A DNA stretch of 64,000 bases from Novosphingobium sp. Lineage in GTDB: Bacteria > Pseudomonadota > Alphaproteobacteria > Sphingomonadales > Sphingomonadaceae. Location: positions 62,001-126,000 of the forward strand of contig JADJYM010000001.1 in the NCBI GenBank assembly GCA_016719755.1, written 5' to 3'. Both the position numbers and the translations under genes were made by a program. Below the pieces are notes generated by a model, which saw nothing but the letters and a program-made list of their open reading frames with translations, was not told where the DNA came from and did no database searches. Positions 1-11,292 of the stretch are shown in pieces; within the stretch, counting starts at the first letter, position 1; each line of letters starts with the position of its first letter.

Positions 1-559
1 GCGCATTACCGAAATCGTCGAGCCCGAGGCCCGTGCCCTTGGCTTCGATCTCGTGCGTGTGCGCTATTACAAGGGCGGAGAGATCGGCCCGCTGTCCGAC
101 GCCGAGGAGCATACGCTCCAGATCATGGCCGAACGTCCCGATACCGGGCAGCTGGTGATCGAGGACTGCGCCGCGCTGTCGCACCGCATTTCCGACGCGA
201 TCGACGCGCTGGAAGAAGCGGGCGAGGTGCTGATCGCGGACGCCTATCGCCTCGAAGTGTCCTCTCCGGGGATCGACCGGCCGCTGACCCGCCCGAAGGA
301 TTATGTCCAGTGGGCCGGGCACGAGGCGCGCGTCCAGCTGGTCAATCCGGTCGAGGGCAACCGCAAGTCGCTCCAGGGCGATCTGGTCGGCCTCGATGGC
401 GATACCGTGACGCTTGAAGACAAGAAGTCCGGCCGGGTGTCTTTTCCGCTGGCCGATGTCCATTCCGCCAAGCTGGTCCTCACCGACAAGCTGATTGCCG
501 CTACCCGCCCGCTGGATTCCAGCGGGGCCGACGATATTCTCGAAGAACAGGAAGACTGA
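1..559 (+). CDS. rimP: Ribosome maturation factor RimP (5' end outside window)
   Basis: RimP helps mature the 30S ribosomal subunit in the cytoplasm. The frame is open from base 2 with no start codon, so the first few residues lie outside the window. Visible hallmarks are the N-terminal EIVEPEARALGFDLVRV segment, the central LEVSSPGIDRPL motif typical of RimP, and an Sm-like C-terminal part ending in an acidic tail. It ends with TGA one base before the nusA start, the classic rimP-nusA-infB operon order. An internal GTG at 53 gives a 168-residue version, but homology runs upstream of it. The assignment is secure. Confidence 0.95.
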   Translation, partial: RITEIVEPEARALGFDLVRVRYYKGGEIGPLSDAEEHTLQIMAERPDTGQLVIEDCAALSHRISDAIDALEEAGEVLIADAYRLEVSSPGIDRPLTRPKDYVQWAGHEARVQLVNPVEGNRKSLQGDLVGLDGDTVTLEDKKSGRVSFPLADVHSAKLVLTDKLIAATRPLDSSGADDILEEQED

Positions 560-560
560 T

Positions 561-2180
561 ATGGCCAGTCCGATTTCCGCCAACCGCGCTGAACTGCTTG
601 CGATCGCGAACAGCGTCGCGACCGAGAAGATGATCGACAAGTCGATCGTCATCGAGGCGATGGAAGAAGCGATCCAGAAGTCCGCGCGCAACCGCTATGG
701 CGCCGAAAACGACATTCGCGCCAAGCTCGATCCGCGCACCGGCGACCTGCGCCTGTGGCGCGTCGTCGAGGTGGTCGAGGTGGTCGAGGACTATTTCAAG
801 CAGGTCGACCTGAAGGCCGCGCAGAAGCTCGATCCCGATGCCAAGCTGGGCGATTTCATCGTCGATCCGCTGCCCCCGGTGGACCTGGGCCGGATCGACG
901 CGCAGTCGGCCAAGCAGGTGATCTTCCAGAAGGTCCGCGATGCCGAGCGTGACCGCCAGTACGAGGAATTCAAGGACCGTGCCGGCGAAGTCGTCACCGG
1001 GGTGATCAAGTCGGTCGAATTCGGCCACGTGATCGTCAACCTTGGCCGCGCCGAGGGCGTGATTCGCCGCGACCAGCAGATCCCGCGCGAGGTCGCCCGC
1101 GTGGGCGAACGCGTGCGCGCGCTGATCCTCAAGGTGGAGCGCCAGAACCGTGGTCCGCAGATCTTCCTGTCCCGCGCGCACCCGGAATTCATGAAGAAGC
1201 TGTTCGCGCAGGAAGTGCCCGAAATCTACGACGGCATCATCACCATCAAGGCCGCCGCCCGCGATCCGGGCAGCCGCGCCAAGATCGGCGTGATCAGCCG
1301 CGATTCGAGCATCGACCCGGTCGGCGCCTGCGTCGGCATGAAGGGCAGCCGCGTCCAGGCGGTGGTCCAGGAACTGCAGGGCGAAAAGATCGACATCATC
1401 CCCTGGAGCGAGGATACCGCGACCTTCGTGGTCAACGCGCTCCAGCCTGCGACTGTCAGCCGCGTCGTGATCGACGAGGAAGAGAGCCGGATCGAGGTGG
1501 TGGTGCCCGACGATCAGCTTTCGCTGGCGATCGGCCGCCGCGGGCAGAACGTGCGTCTCGCCAGCCAGCTGACCGGCTCGCAGATCGACATCATGACCGA
1601 CCAGGAAGCCTCGGAAAAGCGCCAGAAGGAATTCGCCGAGCGTTCCAAGATGTTCGAGGAAGAACTCGACGTCGACGAAACCCTGTCGCAGCTGCTGGTC
1701 GCCGAAGGCTTCAGCGAGCTGGAGGAAGTGGCCTATATCGAACTGGCCGAACTCGCCACGATCGAAGGCTTCGACGAGGAACTGGCCGAGGAACTGCAGA
1801 GCCGCGCGGCCGAGGCGCTGGAGCGCCGCGAGGAAGCGAACCGCGAAGCCCGCCGCGCGCTGGGCGTCGAGGATGCCCTGGCCGAAATCCCGCACCTGAC
1901 CGAAGCCATGCTGGTCACGCTGGGCAAGGCCGGGATCAAGACGCTCGACGATCTTGCCGACCTTGCCACCGATGAACTGATCGCCAAGAAGCGCGCCGAA
2001 CAGCGCCGCCGCGACGGCGCCGCGCCGAAGCGCTCGGAACGCGAGCAGGACAAGGGCGGCGTGCTCGGCGAATACGGCCTGAGCGAGGAACAGGGCAACG
2101 AGATCATCATGGCTGCCCGTGCCCACTGGTTCGAGGACGAACCCAGCGAGGAGGCCGCCAATGCGGATTCCTCACAATGA
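561..2180 (+). CDS. nusA: Transcription termination/antitermination factor NusA
   Basis: NusA binds RNA polymerase and nascent RNA and modulates pausing, termination and antitermination. The ATG at 561 gives 539 residues; a longer in-frame start at 495 would overlap rimP and adds non-homologous residues. Domain order: N-terminal RNAP-binding domain (about 1-130), S1 domain (about 135-200, GEVVTGVIKSVEFGHVIVNL), two KH domains (about 230-350, with VGMKGSRVQAVV and AIGRRGQNVRLASQL), then helix-hairpin-helix/acidic repeats (about 365-530), as usual in proteobacteria. A short direct repeat encodes VVEVVEVVEDYF near residue 75. Its 3' end overlaps the next gene by 20 bases, which suggests translational coupling. 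Confidence 0.97.
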   Translation: MASPISANRAELLAIANSVATEKMIDKSIVIEAMEEAIQKSARNRYGAENDIRAKLDPRTGDLRLWRVVEVVEVVEDYFKQVDLKAAQKLDPDAKLGDFIVDPLPPVDLGRIDAQSAKQVIFQKVRDAERDRQYEEFKDRAGEVVTGVIKSVEFGHVIVNLGRAEGVIRRDQQIPREVARVGERVRALILKVERQNRGPQIFLSRAHPEFMKKLFAQEVPEIYDGIITIKAAARDPGSRAKIGVISRDSSIDPVGACVGMKGSRVQAVVQELQGEKIDIIPWSEDTATFVVNALQPATVSRVVIDEEESRIEVVVPDDQLSLAIGRRGQNVRLASQLTGSQIDIMTDQEASEKRQKEFAERSKMFEEELDVDETLSQLLVAEGFSELEEVAYIELAELATIEGFDEELAEELQSRAAEALERREEANREARRALGVEDALAEIPHLTEAMLVTLGKAGIKTLDDLADLATDELIAKKRAEQRRRDGAAPKRSEREQDKGGVLGEYGLSEEQGNEIIMAARAHWFEDEPSEEAANADSSQ

Positions 2181-2883
2181 GCGCCTAGGCTCCGGCATCC
2201 CCGCTGACGCACCGGAAAGGAAATGCATCCTTTCCGGAGCCCACGGTGTGCGCGACGATCTCGTCCGGCTGGCGATCTCTCCGGATGGAGAAGTGCTGCC
2301 CGATGCGCTGGCGCGTGCGCCGGGGCGCGGCGCGTGGATCGGCGTCAGCCGGGCAGAGCTGGAAACCGCGATCGCCAAAGGCAAGCTCAAGGGCGCGCTG
2401 GCGCGGGCTTTCAAGGGCGCCGCGCTGACCATTCCCGATGACCTGCCCGAACGGATCGAGGCCGCGCTGCGCCGTGCCTTTACCGACCGACTGGGGCTGG
2501 AAATGAAAAGCGGCAAGCTGCTGCTCGGTTCCGACCGGATTGCCGAGCACGCGCGCGGCGGACAGGTGGCCTGGCTGGCCCATGCTGCCGACGCCCGCGC
2601 CGATGGCTCGCGCAAGCTCGACCAGGCCTGGCGGGTGGGGCGCGAAGAAGAAGGAACCGGGCTGGCGGGGACCACCTTGCCACTGGACCGGGCGACGCTG
2701 TCTGTGGCATTGGGCCGGGATAACGTCGTCCACCTGGCGCTGACCGATCCGGCAGCGGCCCAAAGGCTGGAAATCCCGCTCCGGCGCCTGCTGCGCTACC
2801 TGGGGCAGGCCGAAACGACCGGAACGGATGAGGGTGATGCAGCGGCCATTGCGGCTGCGGCTTCGCCTGTGACGACGAATTGA
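2161..2883 (+). CDS. YlxR/DUF448 nucleic-acid-binding protein with L7Ae-like C-terminus
   Basis: 240 residues from the ATG at 2161, which lies inside the end of nusA. The N-terminal part (about 15-95) is a DUF448/YlxR domain: PERKCILSG, then LVRLAISPDGEVLPD and the GRGAWIGVSR segment typical of the family. Residues about 110-200 resemble the L7Ae-like fold that alphaproteobacteria fuse to YlxR. YlxR-type proteins are encoded between nusA and infB in most bacteria and are thought to bind RNA or nucleoid DNA; the exact role is unsettled. The upstream in-frame start at 2119 is less likely because it adds only nusA-overlapping sequence. Confidence 0.88.
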   Translation: MRIPHNERLGSGIPADAPERKCILSGAHGVRDDLVRLAISPDGEVLPDALARAPGRGAWIGVSRAELETAIAKGKLKGALARAFKGAALTIPDDLPERIEAALRRAFTDRLGLEMKSGKLLLGSDRIAEHARGGQVAWLAHAADARADGSRKLDQAWRVGREEEGTGLAGTTLPLDRATLSVALGRDNVVHLALTDPAAAQRLEIPLRRLLRYLGQAETTGTDEGDAAAIAAAASPVTTN

Positions 2884-2904
2884 GATTGAAGGGCGTAATT
2901 GAGA

Positions 2905-5460
<2,556 letters not shown>

Positions 5461-5467
5461 GGCGGTT

Positions 5468-5489
5468 CCCCTCCCGCTGGCGGGAGGGG
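5468..5489. repeat. Perfect 10-bp-stem intergenic palindrome
   Basis: A CCCCTCCCGC / GCGGGAGGGG inverted repeat with a 2-base spacer lies just after infB, followed at 5499-5513 by a partial second copy (CCCTCCCGCGGGGGG). There is no T-run after either stem, so it is not a canonical intrinsic terminator. Dispersed palindromes of this CCCTCCCG type are common between genes of sphingomonads, and this may be a REP-like unit. It could also act as an mRNA 3'-stabilising hairpin between infB and the next gene. Confidence 0.7.
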
Positions 5490-5525
5490 GCAGTCATCCC
5501 TCCCGCGGGGGGAAGGAGCCTGGTG

Positions 5526-6068
5526 ATGCCGCGCTACGCTGCCTTCTTCGGTTCGATCAATGTCGGCGGTAACCGGCTGACCATGGCCGACCTGCGCTGG
5601 GCCTTCGAACGCGAAGGCTTCAGTCAGGTCGAAACGGTGGTGGCCAGCGGCAACGTGCTGTTCGAGTTTGACGAGCGGCCGACCGACGGTCTGGAAGAAC
5701 TGTTCGCCCACATGATGGCCGAGCGGTTCGAAATTACCAGCTTCGTCGCGGTGCGCAGCCGCGATGAAGTGGAGCGGGCGATCACCGGCAATCCGTTTGC
5801 CGCCGATGGCGCGGAGAACCTGGTTCACACCCAGTTTCTCGGCGGGCAGCCTGCCCAGGCGCGGTTCGACGATCTGGTGGCCGCCTATGCCGGGCGCGGA
5901 CCGGAAAGGCTCGCCTTGGGGGACCGCGCCCTCTATATCGATTACGTCGCTGGCGCGGGCAACTCGCGGCTGACCGGCCCGTTCATCGAACGGCGGCTGG
6001 GATGCCCGGGCACTGCGCGCAATCTGCGTTCGTTGCGGCGGATACTGGACAAGATGGACGAGACTTGA
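5526..6068 (+). CDS. DUF1697 family protein
   Basis: A 180-residue protein of the DUF1697 family, whose biochemical role is unknown. Family features visible are the N-terminal [17 protein letters not shown] segment, the repeated VASGNVLFE strand-loop motif, and a C-terminal [19 protein letters not shown] segment matching the usual TARNWRT-type ending. The ATG at 5526 has a good ribosome site (GGAAGGAG, 7 bases upstream); a GTG three bases earlier is possible. It overlaps rbfA by one base (TGATG), so it seems co-transcribed within the infB-rbfA block. Its presence there is probably incidental to translation. Confidence 0.85.
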   Translation: MPRYAAFFGSINVGGNRLTMADLRWAFEREGFSQVETVVASGNVLFEFDERPTDGLEELFAHMMAERFEITSFVAVRSRDEVERAITGNPFAADGAENLVHTQFLGGQPAQARFDDLVAAYAGRGPERLALGDRALYIDYVAGAGNSRLTGPFIERRLGCPGTARNLRSLRRILDKMDET

Positions 6069-6460
6069 TGGCAAAGCAGCCAGCCACCCCCGAAACCCGC
6101 TCGGTCCGCCTGCTCAAGGTGGGCGAACAGGTGCGCCACGTGATTTCCGAACTGCTGATGCGTCAGGAAGTGCATGATGACGTGCTGACCGCCCACGCGA
6201 TCAGCGTCACCGAAGTGCGGATGAGCCCGGACCTGCGCCACGCCGGGGTCTATGTGAAGCCGCTGCTGGGCGCGGACGAGGAGGTTGTGCTCAAGGCGCT
6301 GCGCACCCATACCGCGTTCTTCCAGAAGGAAGTGGCGGGCAAGCTGCGGCTGAAATACGCCGCGAAGATCCGCTTCCTGCCCGATGAGAGCTTCGATGTC
6401 GCCAGCAAGATCGACGCGCTGCTGAGCGATCCCAAGGTGGCCCGCGACCTTGAGGAGTGA
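6068..6460 (+). CDS. rbfA: 30S ribosome-binding factor RbfA
   Basis: RbfA is a KH-fold protein that binds the 30S subunit near the 5' end of 16S rRNA and is needed for late maturation and cold adaptation. The ATG at 6068 gives 130 residues, the usual length. Recognisable segments are [34 protein letters not shown] and the C-terminal [19 protein letters not shown] longer in-frame ORF starts at 6002 but extends into DUF1697 and lacks homology. Its stop is 18 bases from the end of a convergent transporter gene. Confidence 0.95.
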   Translation: MAKQPATPETRSVRLLKVGEQVRHVISELLMRQEVHDDVLTAHAISVTEVRMSPDLRHAGVYVKPLLGADEEVVLKALRTHTAFFQKEVAGKLRLKYAAKIRFLPDESFDVASKIDALLSDPKVARDLEE

Positions 6461-6478
6461 TCGTCCGGTATTCCGGCG

Positions 6479-8062
6479 CTAGGGGGCGACTGCCCCCGGC
6501 ACCGGAATGAACACCGAGGCGCCCGGCCCCAGCGGCAGGTCAAGCGCGACCCAGGCCGCGACCAGCACCAGTCCCGATAGCAGCACCCCCATCGAATAGG
6601 GCAGCATGGTGGCGGCAAGGCTGCCCAGGCCGAAATCCGGCCGCCAGCGCTGGCAGAACACCAGGATCAGCGGAAAATAGACCATCAGCGGGGTGATGAT
6701 GTTGGTCGATCCATCGCCGACGCGATAGGCTGCGGTTGTCATTTCCGGGCTGATCCCCAGCAGCATCAGCATCGGCACCAGGATCGGGGCGAGCAGCGCC
6801 CACTTGGCGCTGGCCGAACCGATGAACAGGTTGAGCAGCGCGGTCAGCAGCACGATCAGCACCAGCAGGGCCCAGGCCGGCAGGCCCGACGCCTGCAGCG
6901 CGGCCGCGCCCTCCACAGCGAGGATCAGGCCCAGGTTCGACCAGGCGAACATCGCCACGAAATGCGCCGCGACAAAGGCGATGACCAGGTAATAGGCCAT
7001 GTCGCCCATCGCGTCGCTCATCATCTTGACCAGGCTGCGATGATCGGTGATCGCGCCGGTCGCCCGGCCATAGGCCCAGCCGGCCAGCAGGAAGAGCAGG
7101 AAGAAGCCGGCCACCAGGCTCTGGTACAGGGGCGTCAGCCGGGCACTGGGGGCGGCATCCTCGTCGATCAGCGGCGTGCCCGGTCCCAGCGTGAAGAACA
7201 GCCACAGGCCGGCCACGAACAGGCAGACCAGCCCGGCATGGCGCAGGCCCTTGCGTTCCGCCGGGCCAAGTTCCCCGCCCGCTGCCGCTGCAATGCCCGC
7301 CTCTGCGGCGTCGGCGGGCGTCCACGGCCCCAGGCGCGGTTCGATGATCCGGTCGGTCACGTACCAGATCACCGGCAGGAAAATCACCAGCATGGCCGAA
7401 ATGAAGTACCAGTTGCCCGCGATGTTGGCGCTGAAATCGCTGAACACGGTCTTGACCGCGGCCTCGGTGATGCCGAACAGCAGCGCGTCGAGCTGTCCGG
7501 GCAGGAGATTGGCGGAAAAGCCCCCCGCCACCCCGGCGAAAGCGGTCGCGATCCCGGCCAGCGGATGGCGGCCAGCGGCATGGAAGATGATACCCGCCAG
7601 CGGGATCAGCACGACATAGGCGGCGTCGGCCGCCAGATTGCCCATCATCGCCACAAAGGCGATCATCGGCGTCAGCAGCCCCTTGGGCACGTCGCTCAGC
7701 GCGGCGCGCATGGCCGAACCGAACAGGCCGGTCCGTTCTGCCACGCCTGCCCCCAGCATGACCACCAGCACATAGCCGAGCGGGTGGAAATGGGTGAAGG
7801 TCTTGGGCATCTCGACCCACAGGTTGCGGATGTTGTCCGCCGCCAGCAGGCTCTTGGCGGCAACCACGCGCCCCTGTCCGGTCGCCTCGTCGATCTCGGT
7901 CGGGTGAACCACCGACCAGCCGGCCAGCGACGCGGCCAGCGAGATCAGGATCAGCCCGCCGATCAGCCACAGGAACAGGAACACCGGATCGGGCAGGCGG
8001 TTGCCGGTTCGCTCGATCCACGAAAGAATGCCGCCCTGTGGCCTTGCCGGTGCCTGCGCCAT
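6479..8062 (-). CDS. AbgT-family transporter
   Basis: A 527-residue polytopic inner-membrane protein of the AbgT family (p-aminobenzoyl-glutamate transport in E. coli; other members export sulfonamides). Matching features are the N-terminal IERTGNRLPDPVFLF, the long early periplasmic loop, FTHFHPLGYVLVVMLGAGVAE, and the helix-breaking segments GFSANLLPGQLDALLFG and VGDGSTNIITPLM, all family hallmarks. It lies on the opposite strand inside the translation block, convergent with rbfA and divergent from tdk with about 77 bases between starts. The substrate cannot be deduced; antimetabolite efflux or folate-precursor uptake are the family options. Confidence 0.88.
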   Translation of the reverse strand: MAQAPARPQGGILSWIERTGNRLPDPVFLFLWLIGGLILISLAASLAGWSVVHPTEIDEATGQGRVVAAKSLLAADNIRNLWVEMPKTFTHFHPLGYVLVVMLGAGVAERTGLFGSAMRAALSDVPKGLLTPMIAFVAMMGNLAADAAYVVLIPLAGIIFHAAGRHPLAGIATAFAGVAGGFSANLLPGQLDALLFGITEAAVKTVFSDFSANIAGNWYFISAMLVIFLPVIWYVTDRIIEPRLGPWTPADAAEAGIAAAAGGELGPAERKGLRHAGLVCLFVAGLWLFFTLGPGTPLIDEDAAPSARLTPLYQSLVAGFFLLFLLAGWAYGRATGAITDHRSLVKMMSDAMGDMAYYLVIAFVAAHFVAMFAWSNLGLILAVEGAAALQASGLPAWALLVLIVLLTALLNLFIGSASAKWALLAPILVPMLMLLGISPEMTTAAYRVGDGSTNIITPLMVYFPLILVFCQRWRPDFGLGSLAATMLPYSMGVLLSGLVLVAAWVALDLPLGPGASVFIPVPGAVAP

Positions 8063-8139
8063 CTGCGTTTCTTTCCCCAGTATCCCGCTGTCGCGCGAGT
8101 TTACGTTGTGCAGTGCTTCAAGGTAGAGGAAAGCGCGTC

Positions 8140-8718
8140 ATGGCCAAGCTCTATTTCTACTACGCCAGCATGAACGCGGGGAAATCGACCACGCTGTTGC
8201 AGGCAGATTTCAATTACCGCGAGCGCGGGATGGCGACCATGCTGTGGACCGCCGCGCTGGATGACCGGGGCGGGGAAAAGGCGATCGAAAGCCGCATCGG
8301 CCTTCATGCCGAGGCGCACCGTTTCGACGGCGCGACCGACCTGTGGCAACGCGTGACCGCCGCCCACCGGGTGGAGCCGCTCGCCTGCGTGCTGGTGGAT
8401 GAGGCGCAGTTCCTTACCGAAGGGCAGGTCTGGCAGCTTGCCCGGCTGGCGGACGAGGCGAACATTCCGGTGCTGTGCTATGGTCTTCGCACCGATTTCC
8501 AGGGTGAATTGTTCCCCGGCGCAAAGGTCCTGCTGGGCATCGCGGATTCGCTCGTGGAACTGAAGGCCGTGTGCCACTGCGGGCGCAAGTCGACTATGAA
8601 CCTGCGGGTCGATGCCAGCGGCGCGGCGGTGAAGCAGGGCGCGCAGACCGAAATCGGTGGCAATGACCGTTATGTTGCGCTGTGCCGCAAGCACTTCACC
8701 GAGGCGCTGGGCCGATGA
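8140..8718 (+). CDS. tdk: Thymidine kinase
   Basis: Salvage kinase that phosphorylates thymidine to dTMP using ATP. The ATG at 8140 gives 192 residues, typical of type II bacterial Tdk. Key motifs are the P-loop SMNAGKST (about 11-18), Walker B-like LVDEAQFL (about 86-93) and the zinc-binding cysteines of VCHCG and ALCRKHF near the C-terminus. The 34 extra residues of the longer ORF from 8038 overlap the divergent transporter and are not family-like. It overlaps the next gene by four bases (ATGA). Confidence 0.95.
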   Translation: MAKLYFYYASMNAGKSTTLLQADFNYRERGMATMLWTAALDDRGGEKAIESRIGLHAEAHRFDGATDLWQRVTAAHRVEPLACVLVDEAQFLTEGQVWQLARLADEANIPVLCYGLRTDFQGELFPGAKVLLGIADSLVELKAVCHCGRKSTMNLRVDASGAAVKQGAQTEIGGNDRYVALCRKHFTEALGR

Positions 8719-9266
8719 GCGATGCCGCACTTTACACAGAGCTGGGCGCGGGCCAGTTGCGGCTGGTCCCGCTCGCCGAAGTCCACCGCGAACCGCTGCG
8801 CAGGGCTTGCGCGCTCGATTTGGAGATCTGGCAGATCTACCCCTTCTCCTGCCAGGGTGACGCGTTCGACCCGCAATTCGACCTGATGCTGGCAGCCGGC
8901 CGTCCGCGCCGCTGTTATGCGATTGAATGGCAGGGCAAGGTCGGGGGCATGACCGCTTGGATCGACCATGGCCAGCCGGGCTGGTCGATCGAGATCGGCA
9001 ATACCTATATCGTGCCGGAGTTGCGCGGGACGGGGCTCAACCGGAAGATCAAGACGCTGATGCTGGATCATGCTTTTGCCTGCGGGCTGGAGCGGGTGGC
9101 CTTCAAGGTCGATGCGATCAACCTGCGCAGTCGCGCCGCAGTGTTGAAGCTGGGCTGCGCGCAGGAAGGCATAATGCGCCGCGAACGCAAGACCTGGACC
9201 GGGCGACTGCGCGACACGGTGCTGTTCAGCATTCTCAGGCACGAATGGATCAAGGCAGGCGCATGA
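8715..9266 (+). CDS. GNAT-family N-acetyltransferase (RimJ/RimL type)
   Basis: 183 residues of the GNAT fold, closest in pattern to the RimJ/RimL-like group that acetylates protein N-termini or small amines. Visible motifs are TYIVPELRGTGLNRKIKTLM (acetyl-CoA-binding motif A with the R/QxxGxG/A-type turn) and the following VAFKVDAINLRSRAAVLKLG, where the Asn-x-x-Ser/Arg motif B is typical. The C-terminal TGRLRDTVLFSIL matches the common ending of this subgroup. The start overlaps the tdk stop, and its end overlaps the next gene by four bases, so tdk to truB form one transcription unit. The substrate is unknown. Confidence 0.85.
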   Translation: MSDAALYTELGAGQLRLVPLAEVHREPLRRACALDLEIWQIYPFSCQGDAFDPQFDLMLAAGRPRRCYAIEWQGKVGGMTAWIDHGQPGWSIEIGNTYIVPELRGTGLNRKIKTLMLDHAFACGLERVAFKVDAINLRSRAAVLKLGCAQEGIMRRERKTWTGRLRDTVLFSILRHEWIKAGA

Positions 9267-9952
9267 ACGACACGATCTACCAGGCCGCCGCACTGATCGT
9301 GCCGCTGGTCATCGCCATTGTCTTCCACGAGGTCGCGCATGGCTGGACGGCCCGGGCGCTGGGCGATCCGACGGCGGCGGAGCTGGGGCGGCTGAGCCTC
9401 AACCCGATCCGCCACGTCGATCCGTTCGGCACGGTGATCCTGCCGGGCATGCTGATGCTGGCGGGCTGGCCGGTGTTCGGCTGGGCCAAGCCGGTTCCTG
9501 TCGTGAAGGCGCGGCTGCGCAACCCGCGCCGCGACATGATGATCGTCGCGGCCGCCGGGCCGGGCAGCAACCTGGTGATGGCGGCCATCGCCGCTGTCGC
9601 GCTGGGGCTGCTGCTGCCCGGACAGGGCGAAGGGCAGGGCGGGCCGCTCCAGACCTTCCTGTTCGCCAACCTGCTGATGTTCATTTCGATCAACGTGTTC
9701 CTGGCGCTGTTCAACCTGCTGCCGATCCCGCCGTTCGACGGCGGCCACATCGTTGAGGGGCTGCTCCCTCCTGCGGTGGCGCGGCGCTATGCGGGGCTCC
9801 ACAGCAAGGCGCTGCTGATCATGATCCTGCTGCTGGTGGTGGTGCCGCTGGCCTTTCCCAGCCTTAACGTGGTGCGCTGGCTGGTCGGCCCGCCGGTGGA
9901 ATGGCTGACCGGGCGCTACATGGAACTTGCCGCTGCCATTGCTGGCGCGTGA
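9263..9952 (+). CDS. Site-2 protease family (M50) membrane metalloprotease
   Basis: 229-residue integral membrane protein of the compact M50/S2P group. The zinc-binding HEVAH motif is at about residues 21-25 in the first membrane segment, and the third ligand motif [13 protein letters not shown] is near residue 155. Four to five membrane segments are apparent. Members cleave membrane-embedded substrates, though the compact YwhC-like group has no well-defined targets. The ATG at 9263 overlaps the acetyltransferase stop, and the TGA overlaps the truB ATG by one base. Placement immediately before truB appears to be passive operon membership. Confidence 0.9.
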   Translation: MNDTIYQAAALIVPLVIAIVFHEVAHGWTARALGDPTAAELGRLSLNPIRHVDPFGTVILPGMLMLAGWPVFGWAKPVPVVKARLRNPRRDMMIVAAAGPGSNLVMAAIAAVALGLLLPGQGEGQGGPLQTFLFANLLMFISINVFLALFNLLPIPPFDGGHIVEGLLPPAVARRYAGLHSKALLIMILLLVVVPLAFPSLNVVRWLVGPPVEWLTGRYMELAAAIAGA

Positions 9953-10849
9953 TGCCGCACGGCTGGATCATCCTCGACAAGCCGCTGGGGCTTGGCTCCA
10001 CCCAGGCGGTCGGCGCGGTCAAGCGGGTCTGCCGCGAGGCGGGGCTGGGCAAGGTCAAGGTCGGCCACGGCGGCACGCTCGATCCGCTGGCCAGCGGCGT
10101 GCTGCCGATCGCGCTGGGAGAGGCGACCAAGCTGTGCGGGCGGATGCTGGACGCCAGCAAGGAATATGCCTTCACCATCGCCTTCGGAGAGGAAACCGAC
10201 ACGCTCGACCTTGAAGGCAAGATCGTGGTGGAAAGCGACACGCGCCCGACGTTGGCAGAAGTCGAGGCCGTCCTGCCGCGCTTCACCGGACCGATCGAGC
10301 AGGTCCCTCCGGTCTATTCGGCGATCAAGGTCGATGGGGAACGCGCCTATGATCTTGCTCGTTCGGGTGAGGCGGTTGAACTAAAGTCGCGCCAGGTGAC
10401 CATCCACACGCGGCCTGGCCGGGGAGAGGCCGGAATCGGTCACCCTGGTCGCCCACGTCTCCAAGGGCACCTATATCCGCTCCCTCGCGCGCGACATCGC
10501 CCGGGCGCTTGGCACGGTGGGCCACGTCACGATGCTGCGCCGCCTGCGGGCCGGGCCGTTCGGGCTGGATCAGGCGATTTCACTGGACAAATTGAACGAA
10601 GTGGGTAAGGGCGCCCCACTTGAGAACGTACTCTTGCCGCTGGAGGCAGGGCTGGTCGACATCCCGGCTCTCAACCTCGGTCCGGAACAGGCAAGCATGG
10701 TCCGCCAGGGCCGGGTTCTGACCGGACTGCCCCAGATCGACGGGCTGCACTGGGCGCGATGCGGAACTGTTCCGCTCGCGCTGATGCAGCTTTCGGGCGG
10801 TAACGCCACGGTGATCAGGGGTTTCAATTTTCCCGATGTCGCGGAGTGA
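9952..10849 (+). pseudogene. truB: tRNA pseudouridine(55) synthase TruB, frameshifted
   Basis: TruB makes pseudouridine at position 55 of the T-loop in tRNAs. The ATG at 9952 opens with [11 protein letters not shown] and the catalytic-Asp motif [19 protein letters not shown], both canonical. After RQVTIH (about 10407) the original frame degenerates, while the +1 frame picks up [11 protein letters not shown], then [19 protein letters not shown] and the full C-terminal domain to the stop at 10847-10849. The break lies in 10408-10415 (ACGCGGCC); removing one base restores one continuous protein. Flanking frames show no other damage, so this is either a very recent mutation or a sequencing error. 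Confidence 0.9.
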
Positions 10850-10854
10850 ATGAT

Positions 10855-11124
10855 ATGTCGGTTAGCCCCGAAAAGAAGCAGGAAATCATCCAGGACAACG
10901 CGCGCCAGGCCGGTGATACCGGTTCGCCGGAAGTGCAGGTCGCGATCCTCACCTCGCGGATCCAGACCCTGACCGGGCACTTCAAGGCGCACCACAAGGA
11001 CAACCACTCGCGCCGTGGCCTGCTGATGATGGTCAACAAGCGTCGCAGCCTGCTTGACTATCTCAAGCGCAAGGATGTCGATCGCTACAACGCGCTGATC
11101 CAGAAGCTGGGTCTTCGCAAGTAA
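10855..11124 (+). CDS. rpsO: 30S ribosomal protein S15
   Basis: 89 residues, the standard S15 length. S15 binds the central domain of 16S rRNA and is a primary assembly protein. The sequence carries the typical [35 protein letters not shown] and LLDYLKRKD segments. The ATG at 10855 lies five bases after the truB stop. The truB-rpsO-pnp order is conserved in many proteobacteria, and an intrinsic terminator follows immediately. Confidence 0.98.
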   Translation: MSVSPEKKQEIIQDNARQAGDTGSPEVQVAILTSRIQTLTGHFKAHHKDNHSRRGLLMMVNKRRSLLDYLKRKDVDRYNALIQKLGLRK

Positions 11125-11132
11125 CCAAGCGG

Positions 11133-11160
11133 AGCGGCCCTGCGGGGCCGCTTTTGCTTT
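11133..11160 (+). terminator. Intrinsic terminator after rpsO
   Basis: AGCGGCCC-TGC-GGGGCCGCT forms an 8-bp GC-rich stem with a short loop, followed by TTTTGCTTT. It starts nine bases after the rpsO stop and separates rpsO from the pnp leader, although pnp may also be reached by readthrough as in other proteobacteria. Confidence 0.85.
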
Positions 11161-11196
11161 GTGCCTTCCCTTCGCAATTCGGCGGAGGAAGCCACT

Positions 11197-11276
11197 GGGG
11201 CCACAAGTGCCCCGCACCGGACCGGGACGGCTTTGCCCGGCACAAGAGGCCCCGCGCCGCAATCGGGCCGCGCGGG
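11197..11276 (+). promoter_or_regulatory. Structured leader upstream of pnp
   Basis: The 132 bases between the rpsO terminator and the pnp ATG contain three successive potential hairpins: GGGGC/GCCCC (11197-11213), CCGGG/CCCGG (11222-11240) and CCCGCGC/GCGCGGG (11251-11276). In other proteobacteria pnp is autoregulated through leader stem-loops cut by RNase III and then attacked by PNPase. The arrangement here is consistent with that, but no function is shown by sequence alone. No clear sigma-70-like promoter stands out. Confidence 0.4.
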
Positions 11277-11292
11277 TTCACAAGGAAAACAC

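Noticed and set aside
501-2126. 541-codon minus-strand open frame opposite nusA
   Set aside because: Product of high GC and codon bias: no stop codons in the antisense frame, His/Leu/Asp-rich composition without family resemblance, completely covered by nusA.
6962-8173. 403-codon plus-strand frame opposite the AbgT-type transporter
   Set aside because: Gln/Arg/His-rich antisense shadow of a membrane protein gene.
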